64,000 nt of DNA from Caldilineaceae bacterium (GTDB taxonomy: Bacteria > Chloroflexota > Anaerolineae > Caldilineales > Caldilineaceae), in assembly GCA_018003515.1 (NCBI GenBank), contig JAGNDO010000013.1, forward strand, positions 34,758-98,757. Reading direction: 5' to 3'. The notes below the pieces were generated by a model. The model had not been told where the DNA came from and did not search any database. It saw nothing but the letters and a program-made list of their open reading frames with translations. This document shows, piece by piece, positions 41,485 through 50,779 of this stretch. Numbering within the stretch: the stretch's first letter is position 1; every line of letters starts with the position of its first letter. The translations under genes were made by a program, and so were the position numbers.

Positions 41485-44193
41485 TCAGTCCAACGCGGCC
41501 ACCACGTAATCGAAGATGCGCCGTTTGATGCGCAGCCGGTTAAGATTCAACCCCGCTTCGGCGATCTCGGCGTCCGGTTCGTAGAGGTAGTCGTGGCCCA
41601 ACGCCCCATTTTGCGCCAACTTGCGCCGGTTCAGCACCACGGAAAGCTGAGATTCCAACCGCTCCCGACCCAGCACATAGGTACGGTGGAGCAGACGCAA
41701 ACGGGTGGCGTCGTCTGCGGGGATGGCCAGTTTGGCCTCCACTTCGGCCAACTCCGTATCGATCACCGCCATCTTTTCGGCCAACTGGTCCACGATGATC
41801 GGGTCCGGCAGCCCCTGGTTTTCCCCCACCCGCCAGGCGAAGGGGGTGAGCAGGGTTGCCGCCGCCGGGGTCGACGCGGGCTGACTGTCCATCCCCATCT
41901 GCACGGTGACTACCGCTTTGGCATCCACGCCGTCGATCTCTCCGTCCGCCTTTCCCCACACATCGGTTTGAGCCATTGGATTTGAAAAAGGAACCAGATT
42001 CGGGGTTGGGTTGTAGATCCGCGCCAGGATAGTCTCGCCGCGCAGGTGCAGGCTGGCCAGGGGGACATCGGCCCGCAGGAGGGGCCAATTCGTTTTGACG
42101 CCCGCGCCTTCGCTCTGGACGATCAGGGGCGGCGTTTGGAAGGCGACGTTGAGGGCTTGCATGGCCACGGAATCCGCGGCGTCCGGTACGATGGCCACAC
42201 CGATCTCGTGGCGCACTGTGCGCTCGCAGCGGGCGTCGGGGACATAGAAGAAGGGGCCGGCGTCGCCGATGCGGTGGGGCAGGTCGGCGGCGGTCAGCCA
42301 TTCCACGGCCCGGCGCAGGTGCAGGCGGAGGGTGCCCGCCCCGTCCGCGTCATACGAGCGGATGCCCTTGGCCAACACGGCCACGCTCCCGGCGTTGTCG
42401 CTCATGGCCACGAAGTCGTGGAAGGGGAAGGTGGAGACCATATCGACTTCCCGTTGGCCCAAGAGCACTTTACCCAGGGTGGGGGAGACCTCCTTGGGCA
42501 GCAGGTCCGTGTCCACCGCGGCCCGTTCCACCACGTCAAAGGGCATGCCGGCCAGGATGCGGCCGGTCTTGGCCGTGGCGAAGACCATGTCCACCCGCAG
42601 GTCCGTGCCCCGGCTGTCCAGATCGATCTGCCAGGTGACCACGGGGGACGGGTCGAAGGTGAGGCGCACGGTGGCCGTGGCGCTGGCGTTTTCGCCCGTC
42701 CACGCGCCGGAGAAGCGCACGACCGCATGATGCTCGGACCGGGCTTCCACCACTAGCGGACCCTCTGCATCCATCACACCGAGCCGCTGGCCTGGCTCGT
42801 CAGAATAGGTGTCCCCATGTTCGGCAGAAATCACCAGCCGCCCCAAGGTGCCATCGCCGATCGATACTGTGCCGTCACCATTGACTTGAGCCGAGAAGTG
42901 CTGATTTTTCCAAATAAACGTGGTGACTTCCTCAGATTTTCGCTGGATGGGCAGACGCTCGGCCACGGGCCACACACCCACGCCGTCGGTGCGGACGTGG
43001 ATCAACTCGTCCCCGGCGGGCTGCCATTGGTCCACGGCGAAGGGGGTGGTGCTGACCGCGTAGGTGCCGGGGGCGAAGTCGGCCAGGATGGTGGATAGGG
43101 AATCCTGGGCGTCCGCGGCCATGCTGTCAAAGGCTTGGTGATAGCTGTACTCCATCTTCTCGTGGACTTGGTCGATGCTGACGCCGCAGATGCAGTCGTG
43201 GACGGCATTTTGCAGCAAGGCCCGGCTCCACGCCTCGAATTGGGCGGCGGGATAGGGGCGGCCCTTGGCGTGGGCCATGACCGCCAGGGGTTCGCAGCGT
43301 TGCAAGAGCAGGGCTTCGCAATCCCGGGCCATGACTTTGAGATAGGTGCGGGCCGAGAAGGTGCCGGGGAAGGTGGCCCCATATTTGCCGGAGTTGAGTT
43401 CGCCGGCGATGGTGGGCAGATCGAGCTGCTTGGCGGCCAGCTGGGCGGCGAAGCGGGCCGGGGTGGATTCCACCAGGGCCAGGTCGCTACCGATCTCCTG
43501 GTCGGCGTAGAAGCGCAGGGGATCTTCCGGGTTGTCCTCCAGATCGTAGCCGTCGAAGAGGGGCATGTCCGGGGTGGGATAGTAGGGGAGGAGCTTCTCG
43601 ACTTCCGCGTGCAGGCGCTTGACCGCCACCTCCGGCGCGTGGGTGATGCCGTAGAGGTTGCGGTAGCCGCCGAAGAGGTCGATGGTGAGGAGGCGGCAGC
43701 CGTCCGCGCCCTGCCAATTGAAATAGGGGGTCAGTTGGGGCACGCCCCGCCACACATAGACCGTGTCGATGCCGAACATGCGGTGGATCTGGGGAGACTG
43801 GCTGATGTGGCCGAAGGTGTCCACCAGCCAGCCCGTGCGCATGGGCTGGGTGCCCAGTTTGGCCAGATCTTCCTGGCCCAATTGCAGGTTGCGGATCAGC
43901 AGTTCGCCGCTGGTGAGCTGCCAATCGGGCTGGCAATAGTAGGGGCCGACGGTCAACTGCTCCGAGGCGATCAGGGCTTTGACCCGGTCCGCGTAGTCTG
44001 GGGCCACGGTGAGCAGATCCTCGATCACCAGGGTTTGGCCGTCAAAGAGGAAGCGGAACGCGGGGTTGGCCGCGGCCAGTTGGGCCAGCTTGTCCATCAG
44101 GCCGGGCACCCAGCGGCTTGTGTAGACCGAGGTCAGGAACCATTCCCGGTCCCAGTGGGTGTGATTGATGACGTGTAGTTTTGTTTGAGACAT
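41485..44193 (-). CDS. Alpha-mannosidase, glycoside hydrolase family 38
   Basis: 902 residues from ATG 44193. Metal ligands in HTHWDREW (His13, Asp15), nucleophile Asp125 in LVDTFGHISQSPQI, and the NAVHDCICGVSIDQVHEK segment with the last metal His. No signal peptide, so it acts in the cytosol on imported mannosides; the shape is that of MngB/YbgG-like bacterial enzymes. It is the last gene of the minus-strand sugar operon, after the importer ATPase, which supports mannose-containing oligosaccharides as the operon's substrate. Confidence 0.93.
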   Translation of the reverse strand: MSQTKLHVINHTHWDREWFLTSVYTSRWVPGLMDKLAQLAAANPAFRFLFDGQTLVIEDLLTVAPDYADRVKALIASEQLTVGPYYCQPDWQLTSGELLIRNLQLGQEDLAKLGTQPMRTGWLVDTFGHISQSPQIHRMFGIDTVYVWRGVPQLTPYFNWQGADGCRLLTIDLFGGYRNLYGITHAPEVAVKRLHAEVEKLLPYYPTPDMPLFDGYDLEDNPEDPLRFYADQEIGSDLALVESTPARFAAQLAAKQLDLPTIAGELNSGKYGATFPGTFSARTYLKVMARDCEALLLQRCEPLAVMAHAKGRPYPAAQFEAWSRALLQNAVHDCICGVSIDQVHEKMEYSYHQAFDSMAADAQDSLSTILADFAPGTYAVSTTPFAVDQWQPAGDELIHVRTDGVGVWPVAERLPIQRKSEEVTTFIWKNQHFSAQVNGDGTVSIGDGTLGRLVISAEHGDTYSDEPGQRLGVMDAEGPLVVEARSEHHAVVRFSGAWTGENASATATVRLTFDPSPVVTWQIDLDSRGTDLRVDMVFATAKTGRILAGMPFDVVERAAVDTDLLPKEVSPTLGKVLLGQREVDMVSTFPFHDFVAMSDNAGSVAVLAKGIRSYDADGAGTLRLHLRRAVEWLTAADLPHRIGDAGPFFYVPDARCERTVRHEIGVAIVPDAADSVAMQALNVAFQTPPLIVQSEGAGVKTNWPLLRADVPLASLHLRGETILARIYNPTPNLVPFSNPMAQTDVWGKADGEIDGVDAKAVVTVQMGMDSQPASTPAAATLLTPFAWRVGENQGLPDPIIVDQLAEKMAVIDTELAEVEAKLAIPADDATRLRLLHRTYVLGRERLESQLSVVLNRRKLAQNGALGHDYLYEPDAEIAEAGLNLNRLRIKRRIFDYVVAALD

Positions 44194-44220
44194 GATATTT
44201 GAGCCTCTGAAAATGGAAAT

Positions 44221-44295
44221 TAACCACAAAGATCACAAAGATCACAAAGAAAAAGATGCGGTTATTCTTTGTGATCTCTGTGATCTTTGTGGTGA
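44221..44295. repeat. Inverted repeat of CACAAAGAT units
   Basis: Tandem CACAAAGAT words on the left and their complement (GATCTTTGTGG) on the right around GATGCGGTTATT. It lies between the ATPase and mannosidase genes. Confidence 0.8.
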
Positions 44296-44320
44296 CTATT
44301 TTGTTCTGCCTTCCCTAGCC

Positions 44321-45418
44321 CTAGATCTTGGGATAAAGAACCAAGCCCGTGTCCCGGTCGGTCCAGCGGATCTTTTCCGCCGGGAAGCGCAGCCAGACGG
44401 TCTGATCCGCCACCACGTCAAAGGTGGGGTGGGTGGCCACCTTGACGCTATTCTTGCCGATCTTGATGGTAAGCAGATTCTGGGAACCCAGAGGCTCCAC
44501 CACCAAGACCTGTACCTTCAGGGCATCGTCCGCAGGCTCGGCCAGGGTCTCCATGTTCTCGGCCCGGATGCCGATGACAATGGGCTTGCCGTCGTAGGGC
44601 TTGAGTACATCCTGCATGAGGGGGTGGGGGGTCAGTAGGTGGCCGCCGATGGCGACCTGCACGGCACCGTTGTTGCGCTGCACCTGGGCGTCCATGAAGT
44701 TCATGGGCGGGTTGCCGATGAAGCCGCCCACAAAGGCGTTGGTGGGCAGGTCATAGACCTTGGTGGGGTGGGCGCACTGTTGGATGGCCCCGTGCTGCAT
44801 GACGGCGATACGGTCGCCCATGCTCAAGGCCTCGATCTGGTCATGGGTGACATAGATGGTCGTGGCGTTGATCTCGGCCAGCAAGCGCTTGAGTTCGGCC
44901 CGCATCTCCAAGCGCAGGAGGGCGTCCAGGTTGCTCAGGGGTTCATCCATGAGCAGCACCCGGGAATTCATGGCGATGGCCCGGGCCACGGCCACCCGCT
45001 GGCGCTGCCCACCGCTCATCTTGGCGGGGTAGCGGTCCAACATGGTTTCGATGTGGAGCAGTTCCGCGGCCTGGCGCACCCGGCGGTCAGTCTCGGTCGG
45101 GTCCACATTGTTCATCTTCAACCCGAAGGCCACGTTGTCATAGACCTTCATGTGGGGGAAGATGGCATAACTCTGGAAGACCATGGAGATACCTCGCTGG
45201 CGGGCGGGCAGATAGGTGACATCCTTGCCCCCGATGCTGATGCGTCCGCTGTCGGCCATGCCCAGGCCGGCCACGGCCCGCAGCAGGGTGGTTTTGCCAC
45301 AGCCGCTGGGGCCAAGCAATACCATAAACTCCTGATCTTCGATGCTCAAACTTACATTGTCAATGGCGACAAAGTTTCCGAAATTTTTCGATACTTGTTC
45401 GATCTTGATATCAGCCAT
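44321..45418 (-). CDS. Sugar ABC importer ATPase (MalK/UgpC type)
   Basis: 365 residues. Walker A GPSGCGKTTLLRA, signature MSGGQRQRVAVARA, Walker B VLLMDEPLSNLDA, switch His in IYVTHDQ. The C-terminal third contains TOBE-like beta text (IGIRAENM, LVVEPLGSQNLLTI, VWLRFPAEKIRWTD) as in carbohydrate importers. It energises the two permeases encoded just upstream. The spacer to the previous gene holds a heptad-unit palindrome. Confidence 0.93.
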   Translation of the reverse strand: MADIKIEQVSKNFGNFVAIDNVSLSIEDQEFMVLLGPSGCGKTTLLRAVAGLGMADSGRISIGGKDVTYLPARQRGISMVFQSYAIFPHMKVYDNVAFGLKMNNVDPTETDRRVRQAAELLHIETMLDRYPAKMSGGQRQRVAVARAIAMNSRVLLMDEPLSNLDALLRLEMRAELKRLLAEINATTIYVTHDQIEALSMGDRIAVMQHGAIQQCAHPTKVYDLPTNAFVGGFIGNPPMNFMDAQVQRNNGAVQVAIGGHLLTPHPLMQDVLKPYDGKPIVIGIRAENMETLAEPADDALKVQVLVVEPLGSQNLLTIKIGKNSVKVATHPTFDVVADQTVWLRFPAEKIRWTDRDTGLVLYPKI

Positions 45419-45454
45419 AATAGCCTCCGCCTGTTGCGTCGGAAAAAGTGGTTT

Positions 45455-45543
45455 AGAGAGTAGGAGATTGGGTGATTAGGAGATTGGGCGATTGGGTCTG
45501 ACCAAGCACCTAATCTCTCAATCGTTTAATCTCTGAATCTCCC
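45455..45543. repeat. Heptad-unit inverted repeat, GGAGATT family, copy 4
   Basis: GAGAGTAGGAGATTGGGTG-type units and complement, around GTCTGACCAAG. It is the same family as the copies at 18.7, 20.0 and 22.2 kb, here in an unrelated operon. Confidence 0.8.
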
Positions 45544-45572
45544 ATGTCAACGAGTTGTGTGATCAAATCCCC

Positions 45573-46478
45573 TTACTTCGACACCTGGCCCCACATATTG
45601 AAGAGATAGCGCCGGATGAAGAAGATGAAGATCATGGCCGGGATCATCATAAAGAAGGCCCCGGCAAACTTGTAGGGTTCCGACGATTGGCTCAGGGTGG
45701 CGAGCACTTGGGCCGGAAGGGTACGGTTCTGCACAGTCAGGATGCTGGCGGCGAAGACTTCGTTCCAGGACATCACAAAGGTGAAGATGGCCGCAGCGGC
45801 GATGCCAGGGGCGACTAGGGGCAACACCACCACCCGGAAGGCTTGCAACGGCGTGCAGCCAAACATCTGGGCCGCCTCCTCCAGTTCATAGGGGATGCTG
45901 GCAAAGACGCTGCTGATCACCAGGATGGTGGTGGGCAGGGTCAGGGCCGTGTGCATCAGGGCCAGGCTATAGATGCTGTCATAGATCTTGAAGTTGATGA
46001 AAACCACGGCCAGGGGGATGGCCAGGATCACCACGGGGAAGGCACGCACGGCCAGGACCGAAAGCCGGAAGAAATCTCGGCCTGGGAAGATGTAGCGGGA
46101 GATGGCGTAGCCGGCCGGGGCCGCAATGATGGTCGAGAGTAGCAGGGTGATCACCGCCACGACGATGCTGTTGATGGTCCCGGACAGGATGCCCTGGGAG
46201 GTCAGGAAGAAACGCATGGTCTCAAAGGAGAAGGGGATAAAGGGCAACACCCCCTTGGGGAATGAACGCACGACTTCCGGCGTGGTTAGGGCCATGCTGG
46301 CGATAAACCAGATGGGAATCAGCACCCACAGGCAGATCACAACGGCCAGGGCATAGGTTAGCCCCCGATTGAACCGCATGCGCATCAGCGCCTTGCGGCG
46401 GACTTGCAGCATTTCGGCTGAAGCTTGGATCTCGGTTTGGGGTGCTGAAGGTGACGAGAGAGCGTTGGCGTTGGTCAT
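45573..46478 (-). CDS. Sugar ABC importer permease, MalG type
   Basis: 301 residues with six predicted membrane segments after a charged N-terminal tail. The coupling helix EAA motif is ELEEAAQMFGCTPLQAFRVVVLPLVAPG, and FTFVMSWNEVFAAS follows as usual in this family. Its ATG overlaps the stop of the preceding permease gene (ATGA), so they are translationally coupled. Confidence 0.93.
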   Translation of the reverse strand: MTNANALSSPSAPQTEIQASAEMLQVRRKALMRMRFNRGLTYALAVVICLWVLIPIWFIASMALTTPEVVRSFPKGVLPFIPFSFETMRFFLTSQGILSGTINSIVVAVITLLLSTIIAAPAGYAISRYIFPGRDFFRLSVLAVRAFPVVILAIPLAVVFINFKIYDSIYSLALMHTALTLPTTILVISSVFASIPYELEEAAQMFGCTPLQAFRVVVLPLVAPGIAAAAIFTFVMSWNEVFAASILTVQNRTLPAQVLATLSQSSEPYKFAGAFFMMIPAMIFIFFIRRYLFNMWGQVSK

Positions 46479-47842
46479 GCAGAGGCCTCCTCGTTAGTAC
46501 GCACGGTGCGCAGGTAGAATACAGCAGTGACCATAGAGATTACCAGGATTAGCCCGGCATAGGCAGCGGCTAGATTGTCATTGCGCAGGTCGTAATACTG
46601 GCGGAAGGATTCGTTCGCCAGCACCGTCACCACGTCACCACCGCTGAGGGCGATCACCACGGCGAAGACCTGCAAGGCTAGAATGGTCCGCAGAATGAGG
46701 GCCACCTGCAAGCTGGGCTTGAGCATGGGCAGGATCACGTAGCGCAGGCGCTTCCACAGCCCAGCCCCAAAGAGATCCGCCGCCTCCAGGGATTCCGCCG
46801 GGATGGCTTGCAGCCCGGAGACAATCATCACCATGACGATGGAGGTGGCCCGCCACACTTCGGCCAGCCAGATGGCGATCAAGATCCAATAGCGGGTGTC
46901 TGCGGTCAAATAGGCGATGGGGCTGCCGATTATCCCCAGACTCTGTAGAATGCTGTTGAGGTAGCCAAACTGGGTGAAGACCGCATACCACACAATACCC
47001 ACGGCCAGGTCAGACACCCCCAATGCAATGGCGAAAATGTACAAAAAGATGCTGTTGCCCTTCAATTGGGCCTGGATGATCAGGGCCATAATCATGGCCA
47101 GCACAAACTGCACGGGGATGATCAGAATCATCAGCAGGAAAGTTGTGCCCATTGCAGGCCAGAAGAAGCGATCGTTGACCATCGCCTGAATGTAACGCAT
47201 GGTCAACTCGCCGGCAGATCCCCGGTCGATGCGTCCACTTTCGTTGTCGTTATAGAGTTGAATATAGCGAGAGGGGGCCCAGCCTTCGGTGATGGTACCG
47301 TTCACATCGCCCTGCACCCGATACCACAACTCCAAGGTGGATTGATCCTGGATCTGGACCGGGGCGTTGGCGTCCAATTTGCCCACAACCTGGGCCACCA
47401 GGCTGGGTTCGACATACACAGAGGTGAGGGGATCTGCACCCGTGTCCAGCTTGCGGCGGATGGTGCCGGAGAGGGCCACGCCCTCGGCATTGCTTTCCCG
47501 CACCCGCACTCGGCTTTCCGCGGCCCAGCCGTTCACGGCCTGGCCATCCGGGTCGGTTCCCTGAACCTGGAACCAGATTTCGGTCTTGAGATTGGCCTGG
47601 TTCAGATCTTCCGGGTTCAACACATTGCCCTGGCGATCCAGGACCGTGATCTGCGCGCCCCGGGGCAGGGATGCGCTAATGCTGCTATTGGCGTCGGCGT
47701 CTTGGTACAGTTCCAGGACCGCATCCTTATCCCAAACAGACAGGGTGAGGGCTTGGGACATGGGCCAGACAAAGAAGAGGGCTAAATAGAGAACAGACGG
47801 CAAAATAAGCAGATATGGTGCCCAGTTCCGTTTCTTTTTCAT
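46475..47842 (-). CDS. Sugar ABC importer permease, MalF type, with SH3-like insert in first external loop
   Basis: 455 residues from ATG 47842. TM1 is YLLILPSVLYLALFFVWPM. It is followed by about 190 extracytoplasmic residues before TM2, longer than usual. This insert contains two related beta segments, with YQDADANSSISASLPRGAQITVLDRQG and VYVEPSLVAQVVGKLDANAPVQIQDQ, each followed by WFQVQG or WYRVQG and GWAAESRV or GWAPSRYI, the pattern of tandem bacterial SH3 domains. The EAA loop is ESLEAADLFGAGLWKRLRYVILPMLKP. The insert may contact the binding lipoprotein, the peptidoglycan or glycans. Confidence 0.9.
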   Translation of the reverse strand: MKKKRNWAPYLLILPSVLYLALFFVWPMSQALTLSVWDKDAVLELYQDADANSSISASLPRGAQITVLDRQGNVLNPEDLNQANLKTEIWFQVQGTDPDGQAVNGWAAESRVRVRESNAEGVALSGTIRRKLDTGADPLTSVYVEPSLVAQVVGKLDANAPVQIQDQSTLELWYRVQGDVNGTITEGWAPSRYIQLYNDNESGRIDRGSAGELTMRYIQAMVNDRFFWPAMGTTFLLMILIIPVQFVLAMIMALIIQAQLKGNSIFLYIFAIALGVSDLAVGIVWYAVFTQFGYLNSILQSLGIIGSPIAYLTADTRYWILIAIWLAEVWRATSIVMVMIVSGLQAIPAESLEAADLFGAGLWKRLRYVILPMLKPSLQVALILRTILALQVFAVVIALSGGDVVTVLANESFRQYYDLRNDNLAAAYAGLILVISMVTAVFYLRTVRTNEEASA

Positions 47843-47978
47843 GAGCTTTGCTCCGCGAACGGGTGATGATGGAAAGGAACAACCAGTTGTTTTGAGCCAT
47901 TTTGGGCTCTGAGGGATGGGTTCGTTGTGGGTGCCGGGCGGGCAGTAACCCACCCGGTACCCACAGACTACAATCTAC

Positions 47979-49382
47979 TTACTTGACCTGACACGGGCCA
48001 TCGCTGGGCGCATCGGGTGCCCAGCAGGGGGCACCGGTCTCGTCGAACAGGAGTTGCAGGTTGACTGCTTCGGCATCCAGAACGGTCTGGATGTCTTCGC
48101 CGTTGAGGACGATGCGGTCAAAGGCATTGCGGAAGATCTGGTTGATCTCGCCACCCCGGGCACCCAGGCCCACGGGCAGCAGAGCGGGCAGAGCGTCCGC
48201 CGAGCTGGACTGAGCCGCCACGGCCGCGGCTTCGATGCCGATGCCTACGGGCAGGTCAGAGGTGTCCACGCCGGCCACCACGGGGAAGAAACCCATTTCT
48301 TTGAGAATCATGCCCTGAACGTCCGGGCGGGTCAGGTACTCGATCACGGCCGCACCGCCTTCAGGGTTCTGGGAAGCAGCGGGGATGCCCAGGCCGACGA
48401 TGACGGGCATGAAGCCACGACCATAGGCCCCAGCCGGGGCCGGGAAGGCCACGAACTTCTCAGGCTCGGCGTTGAAGGCTTCCAGCAGTCGGGCGGTGTG
48501 GTCAAAGGCTACCCAAACTTCGCCGGAAAGCAGGGGTTCCTGCATGAAGCTGTAGTTGATGGACTGGGGATTGATGTAGGGCCACAGGGATTCGTTGATC
48601 CAGGTGAACATGGCCGCCGCGTCGGCACTCTTGAAGGTGGTGACCACGCCGCCAGTGAAGGAGGGCCACATGTAGCCTTCCAGGAAGCGGTGGAAGAGGC
48701 CCGCATGGGGCATGCCACAGCGAATTTCGCCAGTTTCCTCGGACAGGTTCTTGCACCAGTCGCCAAACTGCTCCCAGGTCAGGGCGTTGACGTCCGCGCC
48801 TTCGGGCAGGTAGGGCAGGGCCTCCACACTGGCGGCCATGATGTAGGTGGCCTGCATCCAGGGCACGTAGCTCAGGAAGTCCTGGGTGCCCAGCAGACCG
48901 GTCTGCAAGTAGGCAGCGGTCAGATCGCGGTCCATGGAGAGGTCGTCGGCCACGTCAACCAGGTTCATCATGGCATCTTCCCGGGCCAAGGGGGGGAAGG
49001 TGCCGTGGAGGGCACCGATCACGTCAATCTCGGACTTGCCGGACTGGGCACCGGCCAAGACGACATCCAGCAGGGGGCCTTCTTCGCTACCGGTGACATC
49101 AAAACCACCCATCTGCAAGATGGCCCGGAACTTCTCTTGCTCCTCCACAGGCACAAACTGGGTGGAGAAGAAGGTGGCCGGGGCCATAGCCGCTTCGACC
49201 GGGGCTTCGGCGGCGGGAACTTCCGTGGGGGCCGGGGCCTCCACGGCGGCGGGGGCTTCGACAACCGCCGGAGCCTCAACGGCTGGCGCAGCCGGGGCTG
49301 GTGTGGCGGCTGGTGCGCCACACGCACCGATCAGCAGCACCACGACAAGCAACAGGCTCAACAATCTAAAACTTTTTGACAT
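47979..49382 (-). CDS. Sugar-binding lipoprotein of the mannoside importer
   Basis: 467 residues; AAGGAG is 7 bases before the ATG. Signal peptide LLSLLLVVVLLIGAC with lipobox, then an Ala/Pro/Glu tether. The mature part has the family 1 solute-binding layout (YVPWMQATYIMAAS, LTWEQFGDWCKNL, GEVWVAFDHTARLLEAF, PAPAGAYGRGFMPVIVGLGIP). First structural gene after the LacI regulator. A sequence related to the LacI operator (ATCTAAAAC) overlaps its start codon. Confidence 0.92.
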   Translation of the reverse strand: MSKSFRLLSLLLVVVLLIGACGAPAATPAPAAPAVEAPAVVEAPAAVEAPAPTEVPAAEAPVEAAMAPATFFSTQFVPVEEQEKFRAILQMGGFDVTGSEEGPLLDVVLAGAQSGKSEIDVIGALHGTFPPLAREDAMMNLVDVADDLSMDRDLTAAYLQTGLLGTQDFLSYVPWMQATYIMAASVEALPYLPEGADVNALTWEQFGDWCKNLSEETGEIRCGMPHAGLFHRFLEGYMWPSFTGGVVTTFKSADAAAMFTWINESLWPYINPQSINYSFMQEPLLSGEVWVAFDHTARLLEAFNAEPEKFVAFPAPAGAYGRGFMPVIVGLGIPAASQNPEGGAAVIEYLTRPDVQGMILKEMGFFPVVAGVDTSDLPVGIGIEAAAVAAQSSSADALPALLPVGLGARGGEINQIFRNAFDRIVLNGEDIQTVLDAEAVNLQLLFDETGAPCWAPDAPSDGPCQVK

Positions 49383-49508
49383 CGTTTTTCTCCTTGAGTG
49401 TGAATGGGTAAAACAACACTGATGGAACGGATGGTTCTTCGGTAATGGAACAGCATAATCTAGGAGGGAGCAAAAGAGAATGGAAAAATCGTCCTGTATC
49501 TGGCAGGT

Positions 49509-50540
49509 TTAACCATTGCCATTGGCCGGATAGGGACCACTGGATTGTCGAATCACTAACTCTGGGTTGACGACGATTTGCTCAGGGTCAACCGTCTTTT
49601 GTTCAATCTTGCGGATCAGGATGTCAGAGAGCATGACCCCAAGCTGATGGGCGGGTTGGTGGATGGTTGTCAAGGACGGGTGGGCATATTCGGCCAAAGG
49701 GATGTCGTCAAACCCGGTGATACTGACATCATGCCCCACCACTAGCCCCCTGGATTGGGCCTCGCTGGTGGCACCCAGGGCCAGCAGATCGTTCCAGGTC
49801 ACAATGGCCGTGGGGGGATGGGCCATGCCCAGCAACTTGCTTGCTCCCAAGCGGCCAGAGCGCTGCCGATAGTTGACCTCTACCAACATCGCCGGGTCCA
49901 AACTCAGCCCGTTGGCCGCCAGCCCCTGCAAAAAGCCTTGATAGCGATGATGGGACTTGGTCAAAAAAAGCGGCTCGGTGATACAGGCGATGCGAGTATG
50001 GCCCAAGCCGACCAGATGATCCACCATTTGGCGCATGGCCAGGGCACCGTCCTCGTCAACAAAAGAGAAGTCGTTTTCCCCCTCTACCCGACCAAAGGCC
50101 ACAAAGGGCACCCGCTGTTGGCGCAGAAAATCGATCCGCTTGTCCTGGCGCTGGGTGCGGATCACCACAAAACCGTCCGTGCGCCCGCTGCGCATCTGCT
50201 TCAAATAGCTCTGCAACTCATCTTCGCTTTCATCCATGCCGATGTTTACATCAAAGCCATGTTTGACGGCCCCTTCCACCAGCCCGCCCAAGAGTTCGCT
50301 AAAGAATGGGTCGGAAAAGCGGATGTTGCGGGTGGCGGGCAAGATCAGGGCGATGTTGTCGGCCTGCTGTTTTTGCAGACTACGGGCGGCCGAACTGGGC
50401 ACGTAGCCCATCTCTGCGGCCACCCGCTGCACCTCGCGCCGGGTGTCCAGGCTGATGTCCTCGAAATTGCCCAAGGCACGGGAGACTGTGGGGACGGATT
50501 TCCCGACACGTTCGGCAATATCCTTGAGGGTGACAGGCAT
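49509..50540 (-). CDS. LacI-family transcriptional regulator
   Basis: 343 residues. N-terminal helix-turn-helix and hinge: VTLKDIAERVGKSVPTVSRALGN, YVPSSAARSLQKQQADNIALILP. The periplasmic-binding-like effector domain has DGFVVIRTQRQD, VDEDGALAMRQMVDHLVGLGHTRIACI and GFDDIPLAEYAHPSLTTI. It should sense the imported mannoside or a product and control the operon it heads. Its own promoter carries a perfect palindrome between -35 and -10. Confidence 0.94.
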   Translation of the reverse strand: MPVTLKDIAERVGKSVPTVSRALGNFEDISLDTRREVQRVAAEMGYVPSSAARSLQKQQADNIALILPATRNIRFSDPFFSELLGGLVEGAVKHGFDVNIGMDESEDELQSYLKQMRSGRTDGFVVIRTQRQDKRIDFLRQQRVPFVAFGRVEGENDFSFVDEDGALAMRQMVDHLVGLGHTRIACITEPLFLTKSHHRYQGFLQGLAANGLSLDPAMLVEVNYRQRSGRLGASKLLGMAHPPTAIVTWNDLLALGATSEAQSRGLVVGHDVSITGFDDIPLAEYAHPSLTTIHQPAHQLGVMLSDILIRKIEQKTVDPEQIVVNPELVIRQSSGPYPANGNG

Positions 50541-50644
50541 GACAGATCCTCGCGTTGCGGCGTGTGAAGCGAATATGATAAAAAGTTTGGTGAAAGAATG
50601 TTTGTGTTGCTTGGGGCAGGGGGTAGAAAAACGGGAACAATTGC

Positions 50645-50673
50645 ATTATAATCTAAAACGTTTTAGATGTCAA
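50645..50673 (-). promoter_or_regulatory. Consensus promoter with LacI-type operator filling the spacer
   Basis: Minus strand TTGACA (50673-50668), 17 bases, TATAAT (50650-50645), both exact consensus. The palindrome ATCTAAAACGTTTTAGAT (50651-50668), with the central CG typical of LacI-family operators, occupies the spacer. The start codon is about 105 bases downstream of -10. Confidence 0.88.
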
Positions 50674-50779
50674 CCCCCCAATTTTGACTTTGGCCAAAAT
50701 TGGCACAAAAAAACGACCGCCCCCTCACGGTGACAGTCGCTTCCAAATCATTTTGTTCAATACTCGATACTCGTTACGC

